Below, one piece after another: positions 24,196-34,900 of a stretch of DNA of 64,000 nucleotides. Within the stretch, counting starts at the first letter, position 1. Every line of letters begins with the position of its first letter. The position numbers were made by a program, and so were the translations under genes. Location: positions 1,440-65,439 of the forward strand of contig NZ_VLNR01000027.1 in assembly GCF_007489275.1 (NCBI RefSeq), given 5' to 3'. The stretch is from Aquimarina algiphila. Its GTDB lineage: Bacteria > Bacteroidota > Bacteroidia > Flavobacteriales > Flavobacteriaceae. The notes under the pieces are model-generated. The model worked only from the letters and a program-made list of their open reading frames with translations. It did not search any database and was not told the origin of the DNA.

Positions 24196-25077
24196 TTATT
24201 TTAACTCAAACTGTGTGTTAGAGATCATTCTTGGCCCAGAGAATAAGTTAACCACATAGTTCCCTTTTACAAGCTCTCCTTGTGCAGCATCAACCAATAC
24301 ACAAACATCTAAAGCTTCATTTTCATAGAATACTTTATTGCGTCCACTATAAGTAAGTACAGCATCATCAAAATTTACAGATATCTTATCTCCGATCAAG
24401 TTATTTTCTGGATTAATTACTTGAACAAAAAGATCTTTATCTCCTTTTTCTGTCAATTTATTTGGAGAAAGTGTAAAACATACTCTTACTTTTTCTGCTC
24501 TACTTGCCTTAGAAGAAGTTGATATTTTACCACTGTTACGTACACGTACTCCTTCTGCTTTGATATTTGCAGCAGTAAGTGCAGAACCTCTTTCTACGAT
24601 ATCAGCAAGTTTGGTGTTTTGTGTTTGTAAAGAATCAGATAAAATAATTCTTCTATTTAATGCTACAGAAGTACTATCAAGATCTGTAGCCAACTGCGTG
24701 TTAGCAGCTGTTAAACTATCTGCCAGCTTAAATAGTCTTTCACGTTCTTTTTTAAGTTTACCTACTTCTCTTCTGTAACGAGAGATCAAAGCAAGATTAG
24801 CATCATTGTCTTTTACACTATCTAATAGTACAACAATACGTTCTTTTGCCTTAAGCAAATGATCATCCATTACTTCATTAAGAGCGATAGCATTGTCATA
24901 TTTTGTGATCAATTCTCCTAATTCGCTTTCAATAAGATCCTTTTCTTGTTGCAAAATTGCTTTATTTTGCTTCTCTTCGTTGTAAAACTTATACGTAAAA
25001 ATCCCTAGAATAAGCAACAGTGCTCCTAGAACACCAATTAGAATTTTTAGGGTCAAGTTATTGTTTTGAGTTGTCAT
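24196..25077 (-). CDS. membrane-anchored coiled-coil protein, hypothetical
   Basis: A 293-residue protein with one membrane helix (residues 9-28, LKILIGVLGALLLILGIFTY), then a long coiled coil (about 33-170) with repeated polar heptads, and a compact beta-rich end domain (about 190-293) with two Cys (VCFTLSP, DVCVLVD). The end domain resembles an Ig-like or cell-wall-associated fold. Such proteins are widespread in Flavobacteriia without known role. A structural function at the cell envelope is my guess. Divergent from comF. Confidence 0.75.
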   Translation of the reverse strand: MTTQNNNLTLKILIGVLGALLLILGIFTYKFYNEEKQNKAILQQEKDLIESELGELITKYDNAIALNEVMDDHLLKAKERIVVLLDSVKDNDANLALISRYRREVGKLKKERERLFKLADSLTAANTQLATDLDSTSVALNRRIILSDSLQTQNTKLADIVERGSALTAANIKAEGVRVRNSGKISTSSKASRAEKVRVCFTLSPNKLTEKGDKDLFVQVINPENNLIGDKISVNFDDAVLTYSGRNKVFYENEALDVCVLVDAAQGELVKGNYVVNLFSGPRMISNTQFELK

Positions 25078-25153
25078 AATTAAAATTTATTATAATTTTT
25101 GATGGTTATTTTAATAGCTAAATATAATAATTAATGTTAATCTCCCTAATAAA

Positions 25154-25834
25154 ATGCTAAGAGACTTAGCGTATTTACTCTATCCTATATATTGTGCTGC
25201 CTGTAACAGTCCTCTATATAAAAATGAAAGGTTACTATGTACTTCTTGTAGACACGAGCTCCCTTTAGGCAATTTCCATAACGTAAACGCAAAAAAAATT
25301 GAAAAAGTATTTTATGGTCGTGCCAAAATTGAAAATGCAACTTCTCTATTTGTTTTTCATAAGGATAGTTTGGTGCAAAACCTAATTCATAACCTTAAGT
25401 ATAGGGGTAGAGAGGAAATAGGAACAGAATTAGGGCAATGGTTAGGCTCTGATTTATCACAAATAACTGAATATCAAGATATTGATATCATAATCCCTGT
25501 TCCACTACATAAAAAAAGATTACAGGAAAGAGGGTATAATCAAGTTGAAAAATTCGGAATCGAAATTGCCAAAAAACTGAGTGCTAAGTACATTGATTCT
25601 GTATTGAAAAAAAAATCTTACAATAAAAAACAATCTAAACACGGGCGACTTAGCAGATGGATCAATACATCTGAAACATTTAAGGTTGAAAATGAGTCTT
25701 TACTTGTAAATAAACATATTTTATTGATTGATGACATTGTTACAACCGGTGCTACCATAGAAGCTTGTGTAAAGGAATTAAATACCATCCCAGGGATTAA
25801 AATTAGTATTGCAACAATGGCTATAACCGAGTAA
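25154..25834 (+). CDS. comF: ComF-family phosphoribosyltransferase
   Basis: A 226-residue protein. The N-terminal four-Cys zinc finger (CAACNSPLY...CTSCRHE) is typical of ComF. The C-terminal phosphoribosyltransferase domain has the PRPP loop HILLIDDIVTTGATIEAC and a conserved IIPVPLHKKRLQERGYNQ. ComF proteins support DNA uptake in competent bacteria by helping the uptake complex, with an ATPase partner elsewhere. It is followed 133 bp later by an Ig-like-domain lipoprotein. The length fits the family. Confidence 0.95.
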   Translation: MLRDLAYLLYPIYCAACNSPLYKNERLLCTSCRHELPLGNFHNVNAKKIEKVFYGRAKIENATSLFVFHKDSLVQNLIHNLKYRGREEIGTELGQWLGSDLSQITEYQDIDIIIPVPLHKKRLQERGYNQVEKFGIEIAKKLSAKYIDSVLKKKSYNKKQSKHGRLSRWINTSETFKVENESLLVNKHILLIDDIVTTGATIEACVKELNTIPGIKISIATMAITE

Positions 25835-25967
25835 TCTAACATGAAGATGAATTAAATATAAAGTTTTAGTGTTTTTTCTAACAGAAACCTCTAAAATAGT
25901 ATTTCATTATGTTTTTTGTTTTTTAAATATAGTTGTTTCTTTGTCACTTAAAATCATCTCGGAGCAT

Positions 25968-27584
25968 ATGAGCAAAAGATTAAATATGGTATTGCTTACC
26001 TTGGTATCATTACTTCTGGTAGTAAATTGTGCCAAAAAAGGTTCGATTACTGGTGGCCCTAAGGATGAGACACCTCCCGTTTTTATTAAAGCCTTACCTC
26101 CCAATTTTTCAACAAATTTTGACAGAAATGAGATTCGAATTTATTTTGATGAATATATAAAACTAAACGATGCTCAAAAACAAATCATCGTCTCACCTCC
26201 TATGGATCCTAAGCCGACAATTACACCTCTAGGAGTACCCAGCAAATACATTAAAATTAAATTTATTGATACCTTATTAGAAAACACCACCTATAGTATC
26301 AATTTTGGAGAAAGTATTGTAGATAATAATGAAGAAAACCCAAACTCTTTTTTTAGATATGTTTTTACTACAGGAGACTTTCTTGATTCTTTAAGTGTAA
26401 AAGGCACAATAAGTGACGCTTACCAAAAAGAACCCGATTCCTATATTACCGTTGCACTATATGAGGTTGATGAAAATTATTCGGATTCACTGGTTTACAA
26501 AACTGTTCCGCGATACATTACCAATACGCTAGATAGTATTGGTTTTAGTTTACATAATCTAAAAGAAGGGAAATTTAAACTTGTTGCTTTAAAAGATGTT
26601 TCAAATAATTATTTATATGAACCTAAACAGGATAAAATAGGGTTTTATGAAGAAATTATCACGCTTCCAGAGGATACAGCAAAAGTATTTAATCTTAATA
26701 TTTTTAAGGAAATTCTGGACTTTAAGGCATTAAAACCAAAACAGGTATCAAAAAACGAATTTCTTTTTCCTTATGAAGGTCTTTTAGATAGTATGAATGT
26801 AAAAATACTTAGTGATATACCGGATGACTACGATACTCAGGTTTTTCCGGATAAAGAAAAAGATACATTACATTATTGGTTTAGACCATTTTTTGAAGCC
26901 GACTCATTGATTTTTGAAGTCACCAATTCTAAAAATTATCGAGATACATTAGTTGCAAGATTTAAGGATCAATATAAAGATTCACTTAAATTAATTTCAT
27001 CTGTAAAATCCAGTCTTGAACCTAATAAGAACTTTACCTTTTCGGCCAATACTCCTTTGGATAGTATCAATGAGAGTTTAATCTCATTAACCGATAAGGA
27101 TACATTGGATGTTCATTTTTCTATAACATTAGATAAAGCTAAAAATGAAGCACAACTTATTTTTGAAAAAACAGAAAGTAATGCTTACAACTTAAAACTA
27201 CTTCCTGATGCAATAAAAGATTTTATTGGTAATGTTAATGATACGGTACAATTTAATTTCAGAACAAAAAAAATTACCGATTATGGTACAATTTTTCTGA
27301 CTCTTCAAAATGTCAAAGCCTATCCGGTAATAGTCCAGATCACAAACGATAAGGAAGAAGTAGTTTCAGAAAAAATAGCAAAAAGCCAAGAAACCCTTGT
27401 TTTTGAATACCTCAACCCTTCCAAATATTTTATTAGAGTAATTTTTGATCAAAATAATAATGGTAAATGGGATACTGGTAATTTCTTAAAAGGTATACAG
27501 CCAGAAGAAATGCGTTATTTCCTTGAGCCTATAGAACTACGAGCAAATTGGGAAATAAAACAAACCTTCACATTAGAAGAGTAA
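25968..27584 (+). CDS. Ig-like (Big_5/SbsA) domain lipoprotein
   Basis: A 538-residue lipoprotein from ATG 25968 (33 open codons upstream lack a lipobox context). The lipobox ends at Cys in LLVVNCAKKGS. A Ser/Pro-rich GGPKDETPPVF follows. The SbsA-type Ig domain (about 35-140) reads NEIRIYFDEYI...QIIVSPPM..P.., and the rest is repeated beta sandwiches ending in a prealbumin-like YFIRVIFDQNNNGKWDTG motif. It is on the surface of the outer membrane. This type is common in Bacteroidota next to comF; function unknown. Confidence 0.85.
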   Translation: MSKRLNMVLLTLVSLLLVVNCAKKGSITGGPKDETPPVFIKALPPNFSTNFDRNEIRIYFDEYIKLNDAQKQIIVSPPMDPKPTITPLGVPSKYIKIKFIDTLLENTTYSINFGESIVDNNEENPNSFFRYVFTTGDFLDSLSVKGTISDAYQKEPDSYITVALYEVDENYSDSLVYKTVPRYITNTLDSIGFSLHNLKEGKFKLVALKDVSNNYLYEPKQDKIGFYEEIITLPEDTAKVFNLNIFKEILDFKALKPKQVSKNEFLFPYEGLLDSMNVKILSDIPDDYDTQVFPDKEKDTLHYWFRPFFEADSLIFEVTNSKNYRDTLVARFKDQYKDSLKLISSVKSSLEPNKNFTFSANTPLDSINESLISLTDKDTLDVHFSITLDKAKNEAQLIFEKTESNAYNLKLLPDAIKDFIGNVNDTVQFNFRTKKITDYGTIFLTLQNVKAYPVIVQITNDKEEVVSEKIAKSQETLVFEYLNPSKYFIRVIFDQNNNGKWDTGNFLKGIQPEEMRYFLEPIELRANWEIKQTFTLEE

Positions 27585-27611
27585 CGCAAAGTATATTAGG
27601 CTCTAACTCTG

Positions 27612-28565
27612 TTATTCAGAAATAGGCTCAACAATATCATTTAGAGCTCTAAATAAATTCATCGGATATTCGGCTATCCTATTACATAAATACAAATACC
27701 ACTCTTTACCGTATACAAAGTATAATTTTGTTGGATACCCTTGCTCTTTTAGAAGAGTTAGCTGTTCTGTTTGGATTCCAAAGAGGCTTTCAAATTCGTA
27801 AATATCCTTACTTATTTTATATTTTTGAATAAGTTTAAGTACTTCTTGCTGAATTTTGGAATGATGTGTTGCTATTGAACATTTATGATTCTGAGATAAT
27901 AATTGATCTACAAAATATAAATATCTCTCGTCTAATTCTTTTCCTCTGGGAATAGAAAGGTGTGCCGGGGTCTCAAAAGCTCCTTTTACCATTCTAATTC
28001 TTCCTTCTTCTTGTATTAAATCTTTAAAATCATCCTTTGTTCTGTGAAGATATGCCTGAAGCGTTATTGAAGTATTTTTATAGGTTTTTGATATGGTTTT
28101 ATATGTATTGAGCACTGCATCTGTTCTATCGATACCCTCTGCACTAATAATTACCTCAATATTATTTTTACTGGCTTCTTTACATATTGAGATCAAATTA
28201 TTTAAGCACAAATCATTTGAAATTGCCAACCCAATATGAGAAAGGTCAAGAGAAACAGTCGAATTAAGATTTTGGTTTTTAATCTCATGCACTATCCTAA
28301 TAAATTCGCTAGTTGCATCATTTGCTTCTTTTTCGGTCAGTGTATTTTCTCCCATAAACTCTATTGAGCACTTGAATTTGTTTTTATTCTGGTGTTTAAC
28401 CTTAAGTATTGTTTCTTCAAGTGTTTCTCCGCCGATATATCTATTAGCAGCTTTTTTAATTGTTTTAAATAGTGCTTCGTTAGAAAGAATAAAATCTTTT
28501 GCCTCTTCGTTAACTGCAGCTTTTCTTAAAGCATTAGCACCCATTAAAAGTAATTCTTGTTCCAT
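27612..28565 (-). CDS. proline dehydrogenase (FAD)
   Basis: A 317-residue TIM-barrel flavoprotein that oxidises proline to pyrroline-5-carboxylate. Family signs are RIRMVKGAFETPAHLS (usually RLVKGAYW), the SIATHHSKI segment, EFESLFGI (FQMLYG in relatives) and FVYGKEWYLYLCNRIAEYP near the C-terminus, where the substrate Arg residue lies. It is shorter than the fused PutA and close to single-domain forms in length. It meets the comF-side lipoprotein convergently and has an ArsR-type regulator just upstream. Confidence 0.9.
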   Translation of the reverse strand: MEQELLLMGANALRKAAVNEEAKDFILSNEALFKTIKKAANRYIGGETLEETILKVKHQNKNKFKCSIEFMGENTLTEKEANDATSEFIRIVHEIKNQNLNSTVSLDLSHIGLAISNDLCLNNLISICKEASKNNIEVIISAEGIDRTDAVLNTYKTISKTYKNTSITLQAYLHRTKDDFKDLIQEEGRIRMVKGAFETPAHLSIPRGKELDERYLYFVDQLLSQNHKCSIATHHSKIQQEVLKLIQKYKISKDIYEFESLFGIQTEQLTLLKEQGYPTKLYFVYGKEWYLYLCNRIAEYPMNLFRALNDIVEPISE

Positions 28566-28612
28566 CTTTATATTTCTATTATTGATTTAAGAATTTTAGT
28601 CATCTAAAAAAA

Positions 28613-28915
28613 TCAAAGTTCACTCCTCAATGAATTTATATAATTAAGTATTTCTTCTTCGTTTCTTTTATAATAGGTCCATTTTCCAATTCTTGTTGCA
28701 GTAAGAACATTTACTTTATGCATCATTGTAAGATAATGTGAAACGGTAGATTGAGACAGACCCGTCTTATCCTGGATATGACAAACACAGACACCATTAT
28801 TAAAATCAGGTACATTGATTTGTGGAGGAAAGTTATCTTCTGGTTTTTTAAGCCAATAAAGAATATCAACTCGCACCTTATTTGACAATACCTTATTTAT
28901 TTCTAAAAAATTCAT
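28613..28915 (-). CDS. ArsR-family transcriptional regulator
   Basis: A 100-residue winged helix-turn-helix protein from ATG 28913-28915. The 39 codons before it in frame are hydrophobic and not part of the family. The HTH reads DKTGLSQSTVSHYLTMM and the metal-type box is CVCHIQD (Cys-Val-Cys), as in the metal-sensing members. It could therefore sense thiophilic metals or arsenic. It lies 47 bp upstream of the proline dehydrogenase gene on the same strand, so it may be co-transcribed with it. Alternatively it is a nutrient-responsive type without metal. Confidence 0.85.
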   Translation of the reverse strand: MNFLEINKVLSNKVRVDILYWLKKPEDNFPPQINVPDFNNGVCVCHIQDKTGLSQSTVSHYLTMMHKVNVLTATRIGKWTYYKRNEEEILNYINSLRSEL

Positions 28916-29120
28916 GTTATAAATATATATCAATAAATCGAGATATAAATGAAAAAAATGATACACTATACTTAGCCAAAGTCCAGAAATCATTATATTT
29001 CTCAACAAAATATTCCAGAGTAGCTTAAGCAAGTTTCACTGAAAAGAGGGTATCATAAATAACACACTCTAATTATTTTTACTTATTATTAAACTATATA
29101 TACTTGATAAAACTTGGCAC

Positions 29121-30473
29121 ATGAAGCATGTACATATTCTTTTTGTTTTAGTTGTTTTACTTCTAACAAGTTGTTCTGATGAAAAAACTGACGAAGCTTT
29201 ATTACAAAAAGACAAGGAAGAACTTATTGAACAACTAGATTCTGATAAAGTATTAGCTTACAAATTTGGAAAAATATGTATCCGATCTTCTGCTGCACAA
29301 AATGATGTATCACCCGAGTTTAAGGAGTTTAAAACAAAATTTGATAAAATTTTTAACAAAGTTGTTTCCTATGATATTGAAAATTCCGAAGAGCTTTCTC
29401 TTATGGACTATATTTCAATATATCGAGATTACAGAGCAATGAAGAGCTTTGTAGAAGAAACAGATGAAGACATATTTCCAACTTTAACTGAAGCATTAAC
29501 CAAAGTATATGGAGATTCTATAACCAAAACAGCCCCTTTACTTAGCAATGAAGAAAAGATAGTTATGCAAAATATTGAGCACGCCTTTTTAAGTGCAATT
29601 GTTATTGCAAGCCGGGATCTTGGAAAAGAAATTTCTCTATATGAAAGTTCAAAAACAAATCCTGAATTACTCCCTGATAGTGAAATTAAAACCTTGATGC
29701 AATATTTTAGAGGTTTTCTATTTTTCGAAAAAAAATTATATTACTTATCAGAAGATGAAATCTCCCGAAATATAGTTTGGCTAAACAATAATCCAGACAC
29801 AGACCTACCACTTACAAGGGCTATATTTCAATGGAGAAATCTTGACAATCAAAAAACTCATATTGGTTTACATGCACTTAATCATCTTTTTAGAGGTTTT
29901 GATAGATTGATGATGGAACGTGACATTGATCAGGAAAGAGCACTACTCGACTTTGAAGAATTCCTTAATGATGCAGAAAAAATAGGTCTTGATAACGAAA
30001 TCATTTGGTCCATAGAAACCTATCTGCATCTAAAACAAGAAAACAGTGAAAAAGCGATTTCTTCCCTGGAAAAATTAAAATCCAGCATATTGCTTTCTAA
30101 AAAAGAAAAAGAATCTATCGAAGAATCGATTACTTATCTTAAAGATAGAGAACCAGACAAGGTACTTAATGGCATTTATGATAAATACTTCTTAAGTAAA
30201 ATAGCTACAAAATACATGATATCAATTCTGGCAAAAGTAGATTGGAAAAAATTGATGAAAGAACAGAATATTCCATATACAGATGAGACATTTAAGATTA
30301 TTGACACCTTCAATAATTTTATAGAAAACATTGACAAATATTCTAGCATGGAGAGTCTTGAAAATGCCGGAGATGAGATAAAAAATCAAGGTTCTAAGTT
30401 ATGGGATAAAGCCAAAGGGCTTCTTAATGATGATGAATCAGAGGATGAATCCAAAAAAGAGTCAGATGACTAA
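29121..30473 (+). CDS. lipoprotein, hypothetical, mostly helical
   Basis: A 450-residue protein with a lipoprotein signal (LFVLVVLLLTSCSDE, Cys18). The mature part is almost entirely alpha-helical and acidic, with several Leu-rich repeats of about 40 residues (for instance LTRAIFQWRNLDNQ) that resemble TPR-like helices. The tail is acidic (SEDESKKESDD). No Cys, no enzyme motif. It may act as a scaffold at the outer membrane. It lies between two genes on the other strand and seems to be transcribed alone. Confidence 0.7.
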   Translation: MKHVHILFVLVVLLLTSCSDEKTDEALLQKDKEELIEQLDSDKVLAYKFGKICIRSSAAQNDVSPEFKEFKTKFDKIFNKVVSYDIENSEELSLMDYISIYRDYRAMKSFVEETDEDIFPTLTEALTKVYGDSITKTAPLLSNEEKIVMQNIEHAFLSAIVIASRDLGKEISLYESSKTNPELLPDSEIKTLMQYFRGFLFFEKKLYYLSEDEISRNIVWLNNNPDTDLPLTRAIFQWRNLDNQKTHIGLHALNHLFRGFDRLMMERDIDQERALLDFEEFLNDAEKIGLDNEIIWSIETYLHLKQENSEKAISSLEKLKSSILLSKKEKESIEESITYLKDREPDKVLNGIYDKYFLSKIATKYMISILAKVDWKKLMKEQNIPYTDETFKIIDTFNNFIENIDKYSSMESLENAGDEIKNQGSKLWDKAKGLLNDDESEDESKKESDD

Positions 30474-30519
30474 TCAATATTCTCATATCTGAGATTACAG
30501 TCACATTTACAAACAAAAA

Positions 30520-31302
30520 CTAATATAACTTAAAATCATCTCTATCCTCAAGAAAAGGCAATTTACCTCTAACTTTTTCAATATGAGATTTGTCTAAAGA
30601 AGCGTATAAAATTGCTTCTTTTTCGACTAACTCTTCTTCTATAACAGAATGACCAAGAACATCATACACTGCAGAATGTCCATTATATTCATATCCTTTT
30701 CCATCTAAACCAATTCGATTTACACCAATACAATAACACATATTCTCGATAGCTCTGGCCTTAAGCAATGTATCCCACGCATTAATACGGGGTTTTGGCC
30801 AACTTGCTACATACAATAATACATCATAGCCTGTAGTATTTCTCGCCCAAACAGGAAATCTAAGATCATAACAGACCTGCAACTTAATATTCCACCCCAA
30901 ATACTCGATAATTACTTCTTCCTGACCTGATTCGAATACTTCATGCTCTTTGGCCAAAGTAAATAATTGATGTTTATCGTACCACTTGCATGTACCATCA
31001 GGTAACATAAAGATCAAACGATTGTAGTACTTATTTTCTTCTTTGACTATTATACTTCCTGTAATAGCACAACTAACCTTTTTAGCCATTGCTGCAAGCC
31101 ATACCATAGTATCTCCTCGCATGGTCTCAGCAACCTCAGGGGCATTCATAGTAAACCCTGTGGTAAACATCTCCGGGAGAATAATCAAATCTACATCCTG
31201 AGTTATCGCCTCAATTTTCTGAGCAAACATTTTTCGATTCTGTACTGGGTTCTCCCATGCCAGATGAGATTGTATAAGCGCTATTTGTAAGGTTTGGTTC
31301 AT
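30520..31302 (-). CDS. carbon-nitrogen hydrolase (omega-amidase type)
   Basis: A 260-residue nitrilase-superfamily enzyme. The catalytic triad is visible: Glu44 in LIILPEMFTTGF, Lys110 in WYDKHQLF and Cys144 in LQVCYDLRFPVW. Length and sequence fit the Nit2/omega-amidase branch, which clears 2-oxoglutaramate or 2-oxosuccinamate formed by transaminase side reactions. Cytoplasmic. It ends 47 bp before the lipoprotein gene and has no obvious partner in the window. Confidence 0.92.
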   Translation of the reverse strand: MNQTLQIALIQSHLAWENPVQNRKMFAQKIEAITQDVDLIILPEMFTTGFTMNAPEVAETMRGDTMVWLAAMAKKVSCAITGSIIVKEENKYYNRLIFMLPDGTCKWYDKHQLFTLAKEHEVFESGQEEVIIEYLGWNIKLQVCYDLRFPVWARNTTGYDVLLYVASWPKPRINAWDTLLKARAIENMCYCIGVNRIGLDGKGYEYNGHSAVYDVLGHSVIEEELVEKEAILYASLDKSHIEKVRGKLPFLEDRDDFKLY

Positions 31303-31933
31303 AGGATAAAAATAATGAAATATAAAATAACGTAGTTTCTAAAATTAATATAGAATTATTGTTGTTAATTAGTTTGTTAAAAACAATTGCAAACCTAAGG
31401 ACCAGGTAGTTGAATTTTACATTAGTTTTGTGCTTTAATTAATAAAAAGATACGCTAGACGTACGGTATTATGAGCGATTAAAAAGTTTAGAAAAAATAA
31501 GTGTTCAAGAAAATGTTTAAAAGAATTTAATTCTTGGTTAAGAGAGTTTGACAAAACATTAGTATTATTGTTTAAAATTTTCTGGAGAATTTGGTTTTTC
31601 CTGATATTGTTTCAAAAGCTTTTTTAAATAAAGATCTACTTTTTAAAGTGGATTTACTTCCTTCATTTCCAATAAAACTCATAAGATTTTCATCTCAAAT
31701 GAACAATTTTAGAATAGACTCGGTTCTTATCTATTAAATGCTATTACATATCTTTCATTCCTAAATCCACTTAAACCGTTTTATTGCATTTTTAATGATT
31801 TTTTGCCAAAAAAAGAAAAGCTTTGTTAAAAAATCATATTTACCTAACATTTATTTTATATCACGGTATCATTTCAGGCTTCTTTTTTCCAGAAAATCCT
31901 TATTTTCGCAGACTTAATAGAAAGAACGATCAA
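31303..31933. other. long gap before ileS
   Basis: About 630 bp. A -7-like TAGTTTTG lies at 31423-31430, and inverted 11-mers AAGTGGATTTA (31646-31656) and TAAATCCACTT (31762-31772) lie 105 bp apart. The frame of ileS stays open upstream of 31934 to 31823, but that part is not synthetase-like. No gene or T-box leader is seen; the gap may be a long leader or degraded DNA. Confidence 0.4.
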
Positions 31934-34900
31934 ATGAGTACGAAGTTTCCTGAATATAAAGGACTTGACTTACCTAAAGTAGCTAACGAAATACTAGACT
32001 TCTGGCAACAGAATAACATATTCGACAAAAGTATTAGTGAGCGTGATGGAGCAGAACCGTTTGTCTTTTTCGAAGGCCCTCCTTCGGCAAATGGATTACC
32101 TGGAATTCATCATGTAATGGCACGTGCTATTAAAGATATTTTTTGTCGTTATAAAACACAAAAAGGATATCAGGTACAACGTAAAGCAGGATGGGATACT
32201 CACGGACTTCCTGTTGAGCTTGGAGTAGAAAAAGAATTGGGTATTACCAAAGAAGATATTGGTAAAAAAATCACGATAGAAGAGTATAATGAAGCTTGTA
32301 AAAAAGCCGTTATGCGATATACCGATATCTGGAATGACCTTACTCAAAAAATAGGATATTGGGTAGATATGGAGGATCCATATATCACCTACAAATCCAA
32401 ATACATGGAGAGTGTATGGTGGTTACTTTCACAAATTTACAATAAGGGTTTATTATATAAAGGCTATACAATACAACCTTATTCTCCTAAGGCAGGTACA
32501 GGATTAAGTTCTCATGAGCTTAATCAACCAGGAACATACCAAGATGTTACAGATACTACGGTTGTTGCTCAATTCGAAACCAAACAAGATACGTTGCCTT
32601 CTTTTCTTAAAGATATTGAAGGAACAATTTATTTTTTAGCATGGACAACAACTCCATGGACACTTCCATCAAATACAGCGTTAACTGTTGGTCCAAAAAT
32701 TGATTATGTTGTTGTAAAAACATTGAACCAATATACTTTTGAGCCCACTAATGTCATTCTTGCTAAAAACTTAGTAGGGAAACAATTTTCTGGAAAATTT
32801 GTTCAGGTAGAGACCGAAGAAGAAGTTAATGCTTTTAAAGAAGGAGATAAAAAAATCCCTTATTTCATTTTAAAAGAATGTAAAGGAGTTGACCTTATTG
32901 ATATTCGTTATAAACAACTTATTGACTATGTACAACCCTATCATAATCCAGAAAATGCATTTAGAGTAATCGCTGGTGATTTTGTTACTACAGAAGATGG
33001 TACTGGTATTGTACACACATCTCCTACTTTTGGTGCAGATGATGCTTTTGTTGCTAAACAAGCTACTCCAGAAGTCCCTGCATTATTAGTAATGGATGAA
33101 AACGACAATCTTGTTCCTACTGTTGACTTACAAGGTCGATTCATTAAGGAAATGGGAGATCTTGGCGGTAAATATGTAAAAAATGAATATTATGACGATG
33201 GAGAAGCTCCAGAGAAATCTGTAGATGTAGAAATCGCTATCAAACTTAAAATAGAAAATAAAGCTTTTAAGGTAGAAAAATACGTACACAGTTACCCTAA
33301 CTGTTGGCGTACAGATAAACCTGTATTATACTATCCTCTGGATTCGTGGTTTATAAAAGTTACTGATTTTAAAGATCGTATGCACGAACTTAATCTTGGT
33401 ATCAATTGGAAGCCCAAAGCTACAGGAGAAGGGCGATTTGGTAACTGGTTAGCTAATGCGAATGACTGGAACCTTTCTCGTTCTCGTTTCTGGGGAATTC
33501 CTTTACCTATCTGGAGAACAGATGATGGTAAAGAAGAACTTATGATCGGCTCTGTAGAACAATTGAAAACAGAGATGGCAAAAGCTATAGAAGCGGGAGT
33601 AATGGAAGCTGATATTTTTGCCGATTTTGTAATTGGTGATATGAGTGAAGAAAACTATAATAAAGTAGATCTTCATAAAAATGTAGTTGATAAAATCACT
33701 TTAGTTTCTGCATCAGGAAAACCAATGAATCGCGAAAGTGACTTAATTGATGTATGGTTTGATTCTGGATCAATGCCATATGCGCAATGGCACTATCCAT
33801 TTGAAAATAAAGAAAAAGTAGAATCAGGTGAAAGAAAAGCTGATTTTATTGCAGAAGGAGTGGATCAAACTCGTGGTTGGTTTTATACCTTACATGCAAT
33901 AGGTACTATGATTTTTGATGATGTAGCTTATAAAAATGTAGTTTCTAATGGCTTGGTATTGGATAAGAATGGTCAGAAAATGTCTAAAAGACTTGGCAAT
34001 GCTGTTGATCCTTTTGAAACTTTAAAAACCTATGGCCCTGATGCTACTCGTTGGTATATGATTAGCAATGCCAACCCTTGGGACAACTTAAAATTTGATT
34101 CTGAAGGTATTGCAGAAGTACGGCGTAAGTTTTTTGGTACACTTTATAACACCTATTCGTTCTTTACCTTATATGCTAATATCGATAACTTCTCCTATAC
34201 CGAAGCTGATATAGCATTAGCCGAACGTCCAGAAATTGATCGTTGGATTTTAAGTGAGTTACACACATTAATCAAAAATGTAGATGAATATTATAATGAT
34301 TATGAACCTACCAAAGCTGCAAGAGCTATTTCTGATTTTGTGCAAGAAAACTTAAGTAACTGGTTTGTAAGATTAAGTAGAAGAAGGTATTGGAAGGGAG
34401 ATTATCAACAAGATAAGATTTCTGCCTATCAGACATTATATACCTGTATGCTCACAATAACTAAGCTTGGAGCTCCAATCGCACCATTTTTTATGGATCG
34501 ATTGTATAAGGATTTGGTAGCCGGTACTCAACGAGAAACATCAGAAAGTGTTCACCTTGCTCATTTTCCAATATATGATGAGACTTTTGTTGACAAAGCA
34601 CTTGAGCATAAAATGCAAAAGGCACAAACTATTTCTTCTTTGGTGCTTTCTTTACGTCAAAAAGAAAAGATCAAAGTACGTCAACCATTACAGCGCATAA
34701 TGATTCCGGTGCTAAATGAAGCTGAAAAAAAGGAGATAAATGATATTGCTGATTTGGTAAAAAGTGAAGTCAATGTTAAAGAAATAGAACTTATTGATGA
34801 TGCTTCTGGGATACTAGTAAAACAAATCAAACCTAATTTCAAAGCATTAGGCCCTCGTTTCGGAAAAGACATGAAACTGATTGCCAATAAGATACAATCT

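Noticed and set aside
31646..31772. 11-bp inverted repeats AAGTGGATTTA / TAAATCCACTT
   Set aside because: They are 105 bp apart in AT-rich DNA, with no element between them and no target duplication. Chance is likely.
31303..31933. T-box or other riboswitch in the ileS leader
   Set aside because: No T-box sequence or specifier hairpin is visible, and T-boxes are not expected in this phylum.
31823..31933. An N-terminal extension of ileS by 37 residues
   Set aside because: The extension is hydrophobic and unrelated to the synthetase family; the family N-terminus begins at ATG 31934.
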